This document shows positions 28,494-39,029 of a stretch of 64,000 nt of DNA, one piece after another. How positions within the stretch are numbered: position 1 is the first letter of the stretch; the number at the start of each line of letters is the position of its first letter. The stretch lies in contig NZ_KV823549.1 in assembly GCF_001815985.1 (NCBI RefSeq), forward strand, positions 34,467 through 98,466, written 5' to 3'. The notes beneath the pieces are model-generated. The model had not been told where the DNA came from, made no database searches, and saw only the letters and a list, made by a program, of their open reading frames with translations. Both the position numbers and the translations under genes were made by a program. This DNA is from Corynebacterium sp. HMSC27B11. GTDB taxonomy: Bacteria > Actinomycetota > Actinomycetes > Mycobacteriales > Mycobacteriaceae.

Positions 28494-30713
28494 TTATTGA
28501 GCAGGCACGGACGGTGCGTCCTCCAGCTCCTCAACGATCTCGCTGGTCATCGGAACCACGGTCGGAACGATGAGCGGCTTGCGGTTCCACTTATCGGAGA
28601 CATGGCGGGCGAGACGACGACGCAGGGTCTGAGCCATGCGGTAAGGGTTATTTTCCCCCTCACCGGCCAGATCCATCATCACGTCGTCGGCGATCTCGCC
28701 GAGCTCCTTGAGCAGGTCCTTGGCATCCCCAGAGAAGCCTTTGGCCTGGATGTGCGGGGCCTCCAGCGGACGGCCGGTGCGGTTGTCGATCACCACGGAT
28801 ACGGCGATGAGGCCACCCTCGGCCATCGCGGTGCGGTCCTCGAGGGTATCCGCGTCCACGTCGCCCATGCGGGTGCCGTCGACGTACAGGTTGCCCACGG
28901 TGATCTGACCCACGACCTTCGCATGCCCGTTGTGCAGGTCCACGACCACGCCGTTCTGGGCGAGCGGGACGTTCTTCGGGTCCACGCCGGTGGAGATAGC
29001 CAGATCGCGGTTGGCGCGCAGGTGGCGCCACTCGCCGTGCACCGGCATCGCATTGCGCGGGCGCGCTGCGTTGTACAGGAACAGCAGCTCCCCTGCCAGG
29101 CCGTGACCAGAGGTGTGGACGTTGGCGTCGCGGCTGGTGACCACCGTCGCGCCGATCTGCGACAGCATGTTGATCACGCCGAACACTGCCTCCTCGTTAC
29201 CCGGGACGAGGGAGGAGGAGAGAATGATCAGGTCGCCGCTGCGGACGGTGATCTGGCGGTGCTCCCGGCGTGCCATGCGCGACAGCGCGGCCATCGGCTC
29301 GCCCTGGGTACCGGTGGTGATGAGAACCACCTTGTGCGGAGCCATGCGGGAGGCCTCGTCCATGGAGACGATGGTGCCGCGCGGGGCGTTCAGGTAGCCC
29401 ATGCGCTCTGCGATCTCCATGTTGCGGATCATCGAGCGCCCGGTGAAGGCCACCTTCCGGTTCGCCGCGACCGCCGCGTTCACGGCGGACTGAATGCGGG
29501 CCACGTTGGAGGCAAAGGACGCCAGAATCACGCGCTGCTTCGCGGCGCGGATCAGTCGGTTCAGCGTCGGGGCGACGTCCGCCTCGGAACCGGAGAATCC
29601 CGGGGTTGCGGCGTTGGTCGAGTCGCAGAGCATGAGATCCACGCCCTCGTCGCCGAACCGGGACAGCGCCGGCAGGTCCGTCGGACGGCCGTCGATCGGG
29701 GTCTGATCGAGCTTGATGTCGCCGGTGTGGATCACCAGGCCGGCCGGGGTCTTCAGCGCGATGCCCAGGCAGTCCGGGATGGAGTGGTTGACGTTCCAGA
29801 AGCGCAGGTCAAACGGGCCGTAGCTCACGTGCGACTGGTCGTTGACCTCGACGATCTTCGGGCGCTGGCGGTGCTCCTGGGTCTTGGCCTGGATGAGCGC
29901 TGCGGTAAAGCGAGAGGCAACGATCGGGATGTCCGCGCGCTGCTTGAGCAGCCACGGGATCGCACCGATGTGGTCCTCGTGACCGTGGGTGATCACGAGA
30001 GCCTCGACGCGGTCCCACTTATCGTCCAGGTAGGAGAAGTCCGGGAGGATCAGGTCCACGCCCGGCTCGCCGCTGGATGGGAAGAGCACGCCACAGTCGA
30101 TCAGCAGCAGGCGACCGTCGTACTCGAAGACGGTCATGTTGCGGCCGATCTCGGAGATACCGCCGAGGGCAACGATGCGCAGCCCACCCTTGGGCAGGGC
30201 CGGTGGCTCTGGGAGGCGCTTGGTCAGGTCTGCACCCTGCATGGCCTGCAGCGCACCGCGACGACGGTCGCCACCGCGGCCACGGCGGTTGTTGCCATTG
30301 CGGCCGCCGGACTTGGACTTGTTTCCGCCGCGACCGGAGTTGTTCTGGCCACCGCGGTTATCGCCGCCCTGCTTATCGCCGTTGTTGGAGCCCTTGGAAC
30401 GGCCACGGCCACGGGAGCGGCGGTTGCGGGAACGGCTCCCGCCGTTCCCGCCGTTGTTATCGCCACCGTTGTCGCCGCCGGAGCGCTTGCCGCCCTTGCC
30501 GGAGCCCTCGCTGGCGCCGGAGTTCTGGGCTGCCTGCTGGCCGCCGTCGTTGAAGACGGTCGCGGCCTCAGCGTTACTCACGCGGTTCTTGTCGGCGCGT
30601 TCGCGCTGCTGCTCAGCGCTCGCGTTCCCCGCATCGGATTGTGCAGCAGTTTCCGCGCTCGGCGGAGCCGCCTTTCGGGTTACCTTGCGTCCCCGAGAAC
30701 GATTTTCAGTCAT
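28494..30713 (-). CDS. rnj: RNase J
   Basis: 739 residues. The metallo-beta-lactamase motif HGHEDH is at 243-248, followed by beta-CASP motifs and a C-terminal domain. RNase J is both an endonuclease and a 5'-3' exonuclease for rRNA maturation and mRNA decay. Residues 1-170 are an extra disordered region packed with Gly, Asn, Arg and Lys (SRSRNRRSRGRGRSKGSNNG and similar). This is much longer than in Bacillus RNase J, as is usual in actinobacteria. It lies eight bases after dapA; C. glutamicum shows the same order, where it was called ORF4 of the dap cluster. Confidence 0.95.
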   Translation of the reverse strand: MTENRSRGRKVTRKAAPPSAETAAQSDAGNASAEQQRERADKNRVSNAEAATVFNDGGQQAAQNSGASEGSGKGGKRSGGDNGGDNNGGNGGSRSRNRRSRGRGRSKGSNNGDKQGGDNRGGQNNSGRGGNKSKSGGRNGNNRRGRGGDRRRGALQAMQGADLTKRLPEPPALPKGGLRIVALGGISEIGRNMTVFEYDGRLLLIDCGVLFPSSGEPGVDLILPDFSYLDDKWDRVEALVITHGHEDHIGAIPWLLKQRADIPIVASRFTAALIQAKTQEHRQRPKIVEVNDQSHVSYGPFDLRFWNVNHSIPDCLGIALKTPAGLVIHTGDIKLDQTPIDGRPTDLPALSRFGDEGVDLMLCDSTNAATPGFSGSEADVAPTLNRLIRAAKQRVILASFASNVARIQSAVNAAVAANRKVAFTGRSMIRNMEIAERMGYLNAPRGTIVSMDEASRMAPHKVVLITTGTQGEPMAALSRMARREHRQITVRSGDLIILSSSLVPGNEEAVFGVINMLSQIGATVVTSRDANVHTSGHGLAGELLFLYNAARPRNAMPVHGEWRHLRANRDLAISTGVDPKNVPLAQNGVVVDLHNGHAKVVGQITVGNLYVDGTRMGDVDADTLEDRTAMAEGGLIAVSVVIDNRTGRPLEAPHIQAKGFSGDAKDLLKELGEIADDVMMDLAGEGENNPYRMAQTLRRRLARHVSDKWNRKPLIVPTVVPMTSEIVEELEDAPSVPAQ

Positions 30714-30722
30714 ATTATCCTT

Positions 30723-31625
30723 TTAAACCCCTGCGTCCTGCAGGTCTTGTTCCAGCTGATCCAGTTCGGCTGGGTCTACTTCCAAAATTGGTAGGCGCGG
30801 TGCACCAACGTCCTTGCCGCGCAGCTTCAGAGCCGCCTTCACCATCGTCACTCCCCCGAGGCGCCCCTGGGCCCGCTCCAGCGGGGCCAGGCTCGCCGCG
30901 ATCTGCTGAGCGCCCGCCAGGTCGCCCTGGTCGTAGGCCTCACGCAGAGCCCGCAGCTTGTCCGCGGCCAGGTGCCCGATCACGGAGATGAAGCCCGTCG
31001 CACCGACCGAAAGGAACGGCAGGTTCAGCGGGGCATCGCCGGAGTACCAGGCCAGGTCCGTGTTCTGCAGCAGCTGCAGCGCCTCCGGAAGCTTGCCCTT
31101 GGCATCCTTGACGGCCTGAATATTCTCGTGCTCCGACAGCCGCTGGATGGTGTCCATCTCGATGGGGACGACCGACCGGGACGGAATGTCGTAGAGGCAA
31201 ATCGGGAGATCGACGCTGTCCGCGACCGCAGTGAAGTGCTGAAACAGCCCCTCCTGGCTCGGTCGGGAGTAGTACGGGGTGACGACGAGCAGCGAATCTG
31301 CGCCGGCGTCCTGCGACAGCCGGGAGAGTTCGATGGTGCTCGCGGTGTTGTTCGTGCCAGTGCCAGCGATCAGCGTGACGCTATCGCCGAGTTCAGCGCG
31401 AACTACCTTGAGTAGGTTGATCTTCTCCTCGTTGGTCGTGGTTGGAGATTCTCCGGTCGTACCAGCGAGAACGAGAGAATCGCAGCCTTTATCAACCAGG
31501 TGCCCGGCGAGCTCGACGCCCGCCTTCAGGTCGATAGTCCCGTCCTTGTGGAATGGCGTCACCATTGCCACAGAGACCGTTCCGAAGTGTTCAGCACCAC
31601 GAATTGCTGCATTACCTGTACTCAT
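30723..31625 (-). CDS. dapA: DapA, 4-hydroxy-tetrahydrodipicolinate synthase
   Basis: 300-residue DapA, a TIM-barrel aldolase that condenses pyruvate with aspartate semialdehyde in lysine and meso-DAP synthesis. The Schiff-base Lys is in [27 protein letters not shown] and [12 protein letters not shown] carry the catalytic Thr and Tyr residues. It follows thyX after 107 bp and precedes rnj. The ATG at 31625 has GAAAGG rather far upstream (14 bases). In C. glutamicum DapA is a flux-controlling enzyme. Confidence 0.97.
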   Translation of the reverse strand: MSTGNAAIRGAEHFGTVSVAMVTPFHKDGTIDLKAGVELAGHLVDKGCDSLVLAGTTGESPTTTNEEKINLLKVVRAELGDSVTLIAGTGTNNTASTIELSRLSQDAGADSLLVVTPYYSRPSQEGLFQHFTAVADSVDLPICLYDIPSRSVVPIEMDTIQRLSEHENIQAVKDAKGKLPEALQLLQNTDLAWYSGDAPLNLPFLSVGATGFISVIGHLAADKLRALREAYDQGDLAGAQQIAASLAPLERAQGRLGGVTMVKAALKLRGKDVGAPRLPILEVDPAELDQLEQDLQDAGV

Positions 31626-31732
31626 AGGTGTAAAGATTACCTTTCTTCACCAGGTTTGTGGTTATTTGCCGCTCCCCGTGTCTCGTTTCGGGGAACACGT
31701 TTTCCTGTTTCCGACGACTCCAGCACCGCGAA

Positions 31733-32497
31733 CTAGATATCGCTGACGTAGGGACTTGTGGCGATCTGGGTCTTATCCCGCAGCTCCGTAATCGAGAAGT
31801 CCTCGAAAACCTCCGGGGCGATCGACTGGAGCTCAACGAGGCACGCAATCGCCACCCGGCGAATCTCCGGATCGGCGTGCTCGGTTGCCCGCATGGCGAT
31901 GAAGTGTCGCCAGCTGCGGAAGTTACCGGACATGACGAAGCGGGTTTCCGCCGCGTTGGGCAGGACAGCACGTGCCGCCTGTCGGGCCTGTTTGGCGCGC
32001 AGCGCGGCATTCACCCTCGCGCTCACTCCGTCATCGAGATTCTCGTTGAGGCTATCCAGGATTTCGGTATAGGCGCCGTGCGCGACGTCCGCCGCCTGGA
32101 GAAAGAGTCTCTCCAGGTCGGGGTTTTCCTGCACGCTGCGTGGCACAACCACCCGCGCCTCGTCATCCGGGACGTAGCGCTGGGAAAGCTGGCTGAAGGA
32201 GAACATTCGGTGCCGCATGACCTCGTGGGCACAGGAGCGAGACACGCCACGCAGGTACATCGTGGCGCTGGAGTGCTCCAGCACCGCCAGGTGGCCCACG
32301 TCCATGATGTGGCGGAGGTAGGCGGCATTCGTCGCGGTGTGCGGATTGGGCTTATCCCAAGTCTCGTAGCACGCGCGCCCGGCGAATTCGAGGAGAGCGG
32401 ACGGGCCATCGGTATCCGTTTCCCAGTCGATATCCGGCGGCGCGTGGAATTGGGTGTGCCCGATGAGCTGGACGCCGAGTTCCACCGGTGTTGCCAT
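31733..32497 (-). CDS. thyX: ThyX, flavin-dependent thymidylate synthase
   Basis: 254-residue ThyX. The family motif RHRMFSFSQLSQRY starts at residue 95. It methylates dUMP to dTMP with FAD and NADPH, so it releases tetrahydrofolate rather than dihydrofolate. It lies between dapB and dapA, the conserved corynebacterial order (ORF2 of the dap cluster). The start follows the dapB stop by 19 bases. Confidence 0.97.
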   Translation of the reverse strand: MATPVELGVQLIGHTQFHAPPDIDWETDTDGPSALLEFAGRACYETWDKPNPHTATNAAYLRHIMDVGHLAVLEHSSATMYLRGVSRSCAHEVMRHRMFSFSQLSQRYVPDDEARVVVPRSVQENPDLERLFLQAADVAHGAYTEILDSLNENLDDGVSARVNAALRAKQARQAARAVLPNAAETRFVMSGNFRSWRHFIAMRATEHADPEIRRVAIACLVELQSIAPEVFEDFSITELRDKTQIATSPYVSDI

Positions 32498-32516
32498 AGC
32501 GTTCGTCGCCCGAGCC

Positions 32517-33388
<872 letters not shown>

Positions 33389-33402
33389 AAGCGTCTAAGC
33401 GC

Positions 33403-35676
33403 TTAATCCTCGTCGACCGGAACCAGGGAGATCTTGCCCCGGTTGTCGATATCGGCGATCTCGACCTGGATCTTGTCGCCGACGTTGAGCTCGTCCTCAA
33501 CCTTCTCGATGCGACGGTCGCCGCCGATGTTCGAGATGTGCAGCAGGCCGTCGCGTCCCGGCAGCAGGGAGATGAAGGCACCGAAGGCGGTGGTCTTCAC
33601 AACCGTGCCGAGGAAGCGGTCCCCGACCTTCGGCTGCTGCGGGTTGGCGATCGCGTTGATCTTTTCGATCGCAGCCTCGGCGGCCTCGCCACCCACGGCG
33701 GAGACGAACACGGTGCCGTCGTCCTCGATGGAGATGTTGGCGCCGGTCTCCTCCGTGATCTGGTTGATGGTCTTGCCCTTCGGCCCAATGACCTCACCGA
33801 TCTTGTTCTGCGGGATGGAGATCTTCGTGATGCGTGGCGCCAGCTCGCTCATCTGGTCCGGCGTGTCGATGGCATCTTCCATCAGCTGCAGGATCTCGAG
33901 GCGGGCGCTGCGCGCCTGGCCGAGCGCGGAAGCTAGCACCTCGGAAGGTAGGCCGTCGAGCTTGGTGTCCAACTGCAGGGCGGTGACATACTCGGAGGTA
34001 CCGGCGACCTTGAAGTCCATGTCGCCGAAGGCGTCCTCCGCACCGAGGATGTCGGTGAGGCTGACGAACTTCTCCTTGCCATCGACGAGGCCGGAGACCA
34101 GGCCCATCGCGATACCGGCCACCGGCGCCTTCAGCGGCACGCCGGCGTTGTACAGCGAGAGCGTGGACGCACACACGGAGCCCATGGAGGTCGAGCCGTT
34201 GGAGCCCAGAGCCTCGGAGACCTGGCGGATGGTGTACGGGAACTCCTCGCGGGACGGCAGCACCGGGGTCAGGGCGCGCTCCGCCAGGGCACCGTGGCCG
34301 ATCTCGCGGCGCTTCGGGCTGCCCACGCGGCCGGTCTCGCCGGTGGAGTACGGCGGGAAGTTGTAGTGGTGGATGTAGCGCTTGGAAGTCTCCGGCCCCA
34401 GGGAGTCGATGGTCTGCTCCATCTTCAGGGTGTCCAGGGTGGTCACGCCGAGGATCTGGGTCTCGCCACGCTCGAAGAGGGCGGAGCCGTGGGCACGCGG
34501 CAGCAGCTGCACCACGATGCCCAAGTCGCGAATCGAGGTGTGGTCGCGGCCGTCGATGCGGAAGCCGTCCTCCAGGATGCGCTGGCGCACGATGGTGCGG
34601 GTCAGGTCATTGTGAGCCGCACGGATCTCAGATTCACGCTCCGGGAACTGCTCGATCAGCGCATCGACGGTCTCCTGCATGTTCTCTGCGAGGGACTCGT
34701 CGCGCTCCTGCTTATCGGCGATCGTCATGATCTGCGCGACGTCAGCATCGCACTCGGCCTCGACGGCAGAGTAGACATCCTCGTCGAACGGTGGGAAGAG
34801 CTCGAACTCGCGGGACTCGGTGTCCACCGCGTCACGCAGCGCGTCCTGAGCGGCGCAGAGGGTCGCGATGAACGGCTTAGCGGCCTCGATGCCCTCGGCC
34901 ACCACTGCCTCGGTCGGTGCCGGAGCACCTTCGGCGATGCGCTCGACGACATTGTCGGTAGCCCCTGCCTCGACCATCATGACGGCGACATTCGGCTGGG
35001 ACTTCTTGCCCCGGCCGCCCTTCGCCGGTTCGGTCACGCGACCGGCGACGACCAGCTCGAAGACGGACTGGGACACCTGCTCGCGCGTCGGGAAGGCCAC
35101 CCACTGCCCCTCCGGGTGCTCCTCATCGACGACCAGCGCCATGCGCACGCCACCGACAGAGCTGGACACCGGCAGGCCGGAGAGCTGGGTGGATGCGGAC
35201 GCGCCGTTGATGGCGAGGACGTCGTACATCTCGTTCGGGTCGATGGACATCACGGTGATGACGACCTGCACCTCGTTGCGCAGCCCCTTGACGAAGGTCG
35301 GACGCAGCGGGCGGTCGATGAGGCGGGCAGCGAGGATGGCGTCCGTACCCGGACGACCCTCGCGACGGAAGAAGCTGCCCGGGATGCGGCCAGCGGAGTA
35401 CATGCGTTCCTCGACGTCCACGGTCAGCGGGAAGAAGTCAATGCCCTCGCGCGGGGATCGGGAGGCCGTCGTCGTCGACAGCAGCATCGTGTCCTCGTCC
35501 AGGTACGCGGTGACGGCGCCGTCCGCCTGTCGTGCCAGCAGGCCGGTCTCGAGGCGGAGGGTGCGGGAACCAAAGTCACCGTTGTCGATGGTTGCGGTTG
35601 CTTCCCAGATCCCTGCGTCCGGGTCGACCATCTCAACGGAGACGTTCTTAGGAAGATTATTTTTCTTGGAGCTCAT
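33403..35676 (-). CDS. pnp: Polynucleotide phosphorylase / guanosine pentaphosphate synthase-type PNPase
   Basis: 757 residues from the ATG at 35676; an ATG nine codons earlier is possible and neither has a clear ribosome site. Two RNase PH domains (PGRDGxx, [37 protein letters not shown]; second-domain [14 protein letters not shown]), then KH ([16 protein letters not shown]) and S1 ([32 protein letters not shown]) domains. It degrades RNA 3'-5' with phosphate and can add tails; actinobacterial enzymes were once called GpsI for pppGpp synthesis. It has a structured leader upstream. Confidence 0.96.
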   Translation of the reverse strand: MSSKKNNLPKNVSVEMVDPDAGIWEATATIDNGDFGSRTLRLETGLLARQADGAVTAYLDEDTMLLSTTTASRSPREGIDFFPLTVDVEERMYSAGRIPGSFFRREGRPGTDAILAARLIDRPLRPTFVKGLRNEVQVVITVMSIDPNEMYDVLAINGASASTQLSGLPVSSSVGGVRMALVVDEEHPEGQWVAFPTREQVSQSVFELVVAGRVTEPAKGGRGKKSQPNVAVMMVEAGATDNVVERIAEGAPAPTEAVVAEGIEAAKPFIATLCAAQDALRDAVDTESREFELFPPFDEDVYSAVEAECDADVAQIMTIADKQERDESLAENMQETVDALIEQFPERESEIRAAHNDLTRTIVRQRILEDGFRIDGRDHTSIRDLGIVVQLLPRAHGSALFERGETQILGVTTLDTLKMEQTIDSLGPETSKRYIHHYNFPPYSTGETGRVGSPKRREIGHGALAERALTPVLPSREEFPYTIRQVSEALGSNGSTSMGSVCASTLSLYNAGVPLKAPVAGIAMGLVSGLVDGKEKFVSLTDILGAEDAFGDMDFKVAGTSEYVTALQLDTKLDGLPSEVLASALGQARSARLEILQLMEDAIDTPDQMSELAPRITKISIPQNKIGEVIGPKGKTINQITEETGANISIEDDGTVFVSAVGGEAAEAAIEKINAIANPQQPKVGDRFLGTVVKTTAFGAFISLLPGRDGLLHISNIGGDRRIEKVEDELNVGDKIQVEIADIDNRGKISLVPVDED

Positions 35677-35784
35677 AGCGTGTGTGCCACGGCCTTTCAT
35701 CACAAGTAGCGCCCGTCGCAGTCTTCAGATCATCGGTGCCGAAGGGGCGCTTAGAAGTCGGTCAATATTTCACCGACGAGCCTA
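35677..35784 (-). promoter_or_regulatory. pnp promoter and structured 5' leader
   Basis: A TAGGCT -10 (35784-35779, minus strand) predicts a leader of about 95 bases. In it AGCGCCC (35751-35745) pairs with GGGCGCT (35714-35708), with an inner CTTC/GAAG helix. An RNA motif called Actino-pnp is known upstream of actinobacterial pnp genes. This hairpin is a candidate member and a likely site of RNase III/PNPase autocontrol. Confidence 0.55.
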
Positions 35785-35796
35785 GCACGCGCGCAG

Positions 35797-35834
35797 CAAA
35801 AACCCCGCCCGCGTGTGACACGCAGACGGGGTCG
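35797..35834 (-). terminator. rpsO terminator
   Basis: A GC-rich stem (35801-35814 with 35819-35832) ending in a TTTTT run on the minus strand, just upstream of the pnp promoter. Confidence 0.8.
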
Positions 35835-35886
35835 GAAAGCTACTGAGAGCCTCGGGGGCGGAAACCACCTCCGGATGCGACCGCTC

Positions 35887-36156
35887 TTAGCGACGCAGGC
35901 CCAGGCGCTCGATCAGGGAGCGGTAGCGCTCGATGTCGGTGGAAGCCAGGTACTTCAGCAGACCCTTGCGGCGACCGACCAGCAGCAGCAGACCACGACG
36001 GGAGTGGTGATCGTGCTTGTGGTCCTTCAGGTGCTCGGTGAGCTGGGAGATGCGGGCGCTCAGCAGAGCAACCTGCGCCTCCGGGGAACCGGTGTCGGTC
36101 TCGTGCAGGCCGAACTCCTTGAGAGTTGCTGCCTTCTCGTCCTTGGACAGTGCCAT
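35887..36156 (-). CDS. rpsO: Ribosomal protein S15
   Basis: 89-residue S15, normal length, with [54 protein letters not shown], given here by position residues 14-68. It binds 16S rRNA early in 30S assembly. AAGGAG before the ATG is strong. It lies between ribF and pnp, the usual neighbourhood. Confidence 0.98.
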   Translation of the reverse strand: MALSKDEKAATLKEFGLHETDTGSPEAQVALLSARISQLTEHLKDHKHDHHSRRGLLLLVGRRKGLLKYLASTDIERYRSLIERLGLRR

Positions 36157-36187
36157 GGATAACTCCTTGTTATTTCAGTCCGCGCTA

Positions 36188-36218
36188 AAGATTCTTAAAG
36201 ACTGCCCGAAGGCAGTCC
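36188..36218 (-). terminator. ribF terminator / rpsO leader hairpin
   Basis: GACTGCC-TTCG-GGCAGTC on the minus strand (36217-36200) with a UUCG tetraloop, followed by TTTAAGAATCTTTAG. It lies between ribF and rpsO, so it ends ribF and may reduce read-through into rpsO. Confidence 0.7.
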
Positions 36219-36252
36219 GCGCGACTACCGCGAACCGCAGTCGCTGACCGAG

Positions 36253-37242
36253 TTACCCTAGCACAGCCTTGCGGGTGGCTGCCACATCGCGGTCGATGGC
36301 GGCGATGAGCTCGTCGAGGGAGTCGTATTTCTCTTGGCCTCGGATTCGGGAGACAAAGCTGACGCGGACCTCGAAGTCGTAGAGATCGGCTTCGTGGTCG
36401 AGAACGAAGGATTCGACGCTGCGCGGCTCGTGGCCGAAGGTCGGGTTCGTGCCCACGGAGATCGCCGCGGGAAGCTTGGTCCCCACCGGCATGGTGCCCA
36501 CCTTGTCGCTCAGCCCCTGGTGGGACAGCTCTGCTTGGTTCGGCAGGATCTCCAGGTAACCGGCGTACACCCCATCGGAGGGCAGCGCGTAGATATCCGG
36601 GAAGTACAGGTTGGCGGTAGGAAAGCCCAGCGCCCGGCCGCCCCGGCCCGCGCCGTGGGTGACCACGCCCTCCACGGAAAACGGACGGCCCAACGCCTCC
36701 GTCGCGGACTCCATGTCCCCCTCGGCGATGCGCTGGCGGATCCAGGTGGAGCAGACCGTGTGGTCGTCCTCAGAAAGCAGCGGAACCACGTCCACCGTGA
36801 AGTCCCGGCGCTGGGAGACCTCACGGAGCGTGTCGGGGGTGCCGGAGGCCTTGTGGCCGAAGGTGAAGTTCTCCCCCACCACGACGTGCTTGGCCCGCAG
36901 CGTGTCGAGCAGCGCCCGGTCGATGTATTCCTCTGGGGACCAGGAAGCGATTTCCGGGGTGAAGGCCTGGACGACGACGTGGTCGATTCCGAGGTCCATC
37001 GCCAGCTGGGCGCGCTCCTCCACCGTGCCCAGCAGCTTAGGAACGGATTCCGGCTGGAAGACCACGGTTGGGTGCGGGTCGAAGGTAAACATCACCGCGG
37101 GGACGCCGAGCTCCTTGGCCTTGGCCACGGCTCGGCTAATCAGCTCTTGGTGCCCGCGGTGCACGCCGTCGAACACGCCGATTGTCACGGCTGCGCCTTC
37201 GAGGTTGTGGGGAACACGATCAAGCCCGTACCAGATACTCAC
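36253..37242 (-). CDS. ribF: RibF, bifunctional riboflavin kinase / FAD synthetase
   Basis: 329 residues from the GTG at 37242. N-terminal nucleotidyltransferase domain (TIGVFDGVHRGHQELI, FTFDPHP) makes FAD from FMN; C-terminal kinase domain (GRPFSVEGVVTHGAGRGGRALGFPTANL) phosphorylates riboflavin. The pair supplies FMN and FAD. TAAGAT ends seven bases before the GTG, so the mRNA is probably leaderless. It diverges from truB across only 30 bp. Confidence 0.96.
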   Translation of the reverse strand: MSIWYGLDRVPHNLEGAAVTIGVFDGVHRGHQELISRAVAKAKELGVPAVMFTFDPHPTVVFQPESVPKLLGTVEERAQLAMDLGIDHVVVQAFTPEIASWSPEEYIDRALLDTLRAKHVVVGENFTFGHKASGTPDTLREVSQRRDFTVDVVPLLSEDDHTVCSTWIRQRIAEGDMESATEALGRPFSVEGVVTHGAGRGGRALGFPTANLYFPDIYALPSDGVYAGYLEILPNQAELSHQGLSDKVGTMPVGTKLPAAISVGTNPTFGHEPRSVESFVLDHEADLYDFEVRVSFVSRIRGQEKYDSLDELIAAIDRDVAATRKAVLG

Positions 37243-37249
37243 GTTGGGG

Positions 37250-37266
37250 ATCTTAACCCATAGACT
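37250..37266. promoter_or_regulatory. Back-to-back leaderless promoters of ribF and truB
   Basis: In a 30-bp gap, TAAGAT (minus strand, 37255-37250) serves ribF and TAGACT (plus strand, 37261-37266) serves truB. Each ends six or seven bases from its start codon. The two -10 elements are five bases apart, so each -35 zone would lie inside the other gene's coding start. Confidence 0.55.
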
Positions 37267-37272
37267 GGCGCC

Positions 37273-38283
37273 ATGGCTCAAAAGCACTCCCCTTCCGAAA
37301 GCACCCAGGGTTTTGGCGACGAGGCGGCCCGCGCCACCGACCGGCCGTCGGGATCCCCTAGCCTGCTCGACCGTTCCGGTTTGATCATCCTCGATAAGCC
37401 CGCTGGGGCGAGCAGCCACGACATGGTCGCGAAAGTTCGCCGGGTCATGGGCACCAAGAAGGTCGGCCACTCCGGCACTCTGGATCCCATGGCCACCGGT
37501 GTGCTGGTGCTGGGCATCGAGCGGGGTACCAAATTCCTCGCCCACGTCGTCACGCACGACAAGCGTTACGAGGCAACGATGGCCTTCGGGGCTAGCACCG
37601 TCACCGACGACGTCGAAGGCGAGGTGCTGAAGACCGCGGACCCGACAAAGATCGATTCATTCACCGTCGAGGCAATGACCACACGGCTCGGCGAGATCTT
37701 CGCAGATTTCCAAGGGGAGATCATGCAGCGGCCGACCTCCGTGTCCTCCATCAAGATCAATGGACGCCGAGCCCACGAGCTGGTCCGGGAGGGCAAGGAG
37801 GTCGACATTCCTCCTCGCCCGATCACCATCCACTCGTTGAGCTTCTCCGATGTCCGTCGCGAAGAGACCGCCGAGGGACCTCGATGGCTGGTCGATGTCA
37901 GCGTCCACTGCAGCTCCGGGACGTATATCCGCGCCATCGCCCGCGACGTCGGCGAGGCACTAGGGTTGGGCGGTTATCTCACTGCGCTGCGCCGCACCAG
38001 CGTGGGGCCGTTCGATATCGCTGAGGCCGTGACCCTCGAAGAACTTGCCGACACCCCGGAGCTGAGCTTGAGCCTCGATACTGCAATGCAGGTCTGCTTC
38101 CCCACCCGGCCGATCACCGAAGAGCAGGCAGTGAACCTAGCCCTGGGTAAGTGGCTGGAGCCAATCGGGTTGAAGGGGGTTCACGCTGCTGTGGATCCGC
38201 AGGGCCACGCGATCGCGCTGATTAAGGAGAAGGGTCGGCGTGCGGCCAGCGAGTTCGTCGCCCGCCCCCACGGGTTGGTTTAG
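37273..38283 (+). CDS. truB: TruB, tRNA pseudouridine-55 synthase
   Basis: 336-residue TruB. The catalytic Asp71 lies in GHSGTLDPMATGVL; KRYEA and the C-terminal TruB-type domain follow. It makes the pseudouridine of the T-loop in tRNA. About 30 extra residues precede the domain. Convergent with the phosphopantetheinyl transferase gene, the stop codons overlapping by four bases. Start supported by the -10 at 37261. Confidence 0.96.
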   Translation: MAQKHSPSESTQGFGDEAARATDRPSGSPSLLDRSGLIILDKPAGASSHDMVAKVRRVMGTKKVGHSGTLDPMATGVLVLGIERGTKFLAHVVTHDKRYEATMAFGASTVTDDVEGEVLKTADPTKIDSFTVEAMTTRLGEIFADFQGEIMQRPTSVSSIKINGRRAHELVREGKEVDIPPRPITIHSLSFSDVRREETAEGPRWLVDVSVHCSSGTYIRAIARDVGEALGLGGYLTALRRTSVGPFDIAEAVTLEELADTPELSLSLDTAMQVCFPTRPITEEQAVNLALGKWLEPIGLKGVHAAVDPQGHAIALIKEKGRRAASEFVARPHGLV

Positions 38284-39026
38284 GCGCGCACGCCCGCCAT
38301 CGTCAGCGCGTAGCCTTCAGCTGCTGACCACAGGCCCTCAATGGCGGGAACCGGAGCGTTCCCGACGAGCAACCGGGCCTTAAAGCTCCCGTCCTCGCGG
38401 AGTTCGATGCGTGCCTGGTCGAAGTCCAGGAACTGCTGGGTCAGCGGGTACCAGGCCTTGTACACCGCCTCCTTCGCGGAGAAGAGCACCACTCCCAGGG
38501 ATCCCTGGCCATCGTGGCCGCGGCCCAGGCGGCGGGACAGTCGCCGCAGGCCTGCACGCTCCTCCGGGCTCGCGATCGTTGCGAACACTCCCTCCGGGAG
38601 CGGAGTGAGTGGCTCGGCGTCGATGCCTAAGGAACTCCAGCGGCTGGCGCGCCCCACCACGGCCGCCCGGTAGCCGGTGGTGTGCGTCATCGAGCCGACA
38701 ACCGGGGCTGGAAACTCCGGCATCCCACGGTGGCCACGAAGAATCGGTTGGTCCGGGATGAACTGCTCCATCGCGCGGTGGGCACACCACCGGGAGTCCC
38801 CGAATTCGGCCTTGCGACGGTCCACCGCGGTGGCGACGAGCTCCTGCTCCACGACGGGAAGACCGTGGTAGTTGCGCAGGTTTTCGGCCGAGGAGTGGTA
38901 CTCGACGCACCGCACCCCACTTAGCAGGCGCCCGGGTTGGAGCAGGGAGGGCACCCGCTGGAACTGGTGGTCGTAGGCCTGAATCGGCTCCGTCTGATGC
39001 AATGAGATCACAACGTCATTCCACAT
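38280..39026 (-). CDS. pptT: PptT-type 4'-phosphopantetheinyl transferase
   Basis: 248 residues. Motifs GIDAEP (Mg-binding Asp and Glu) and FSAKEAVYKAWYPLT, with GSMTHTTGYRAAVV upstream, place it in the EntD/PptT group. It moves phosphopantetheine from CoA onto acyl carrier domains of large synthases; in corynebacteria that includes the polyketide synthase for mycolates. It follows the metallophosphoesterase gene by three bases. The same pair (Rv2794c-Rv2795c) exists in M. tuberculosis. Confidence 0.92.
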   Translation of the reverse strand: MWNDVVISLHQTEPIQAYDHQFQRVPSLLQPGRLLSGVRCVEYHSSAENLRNYHGLPVVEQELVATAVDRRKAEFGDSRWCAHRAMEQFIPDQPILRGHRGMPEFPAPVVGSMTHTTGYRAAVVGRASRWSSLGIDAEPLTPLPEGVFATIASPEERAGLRRLSRRLGRGHDGQGSLGVVLFSAKEAVYKAWYPLTQQFLDFDQARIELREDGSFKARLLVGNAPVPAIEGLWSAAEGYALTMAGVRA

Positions 39027-39029
39027 TGC

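Noticed and set aside
27975..30794. 939-codon open frame antisense to rnj and the ftsK start
   Set aside because: Shadow of two well-supported genes; spans their promoters and terminator, and has no recognisable domain.
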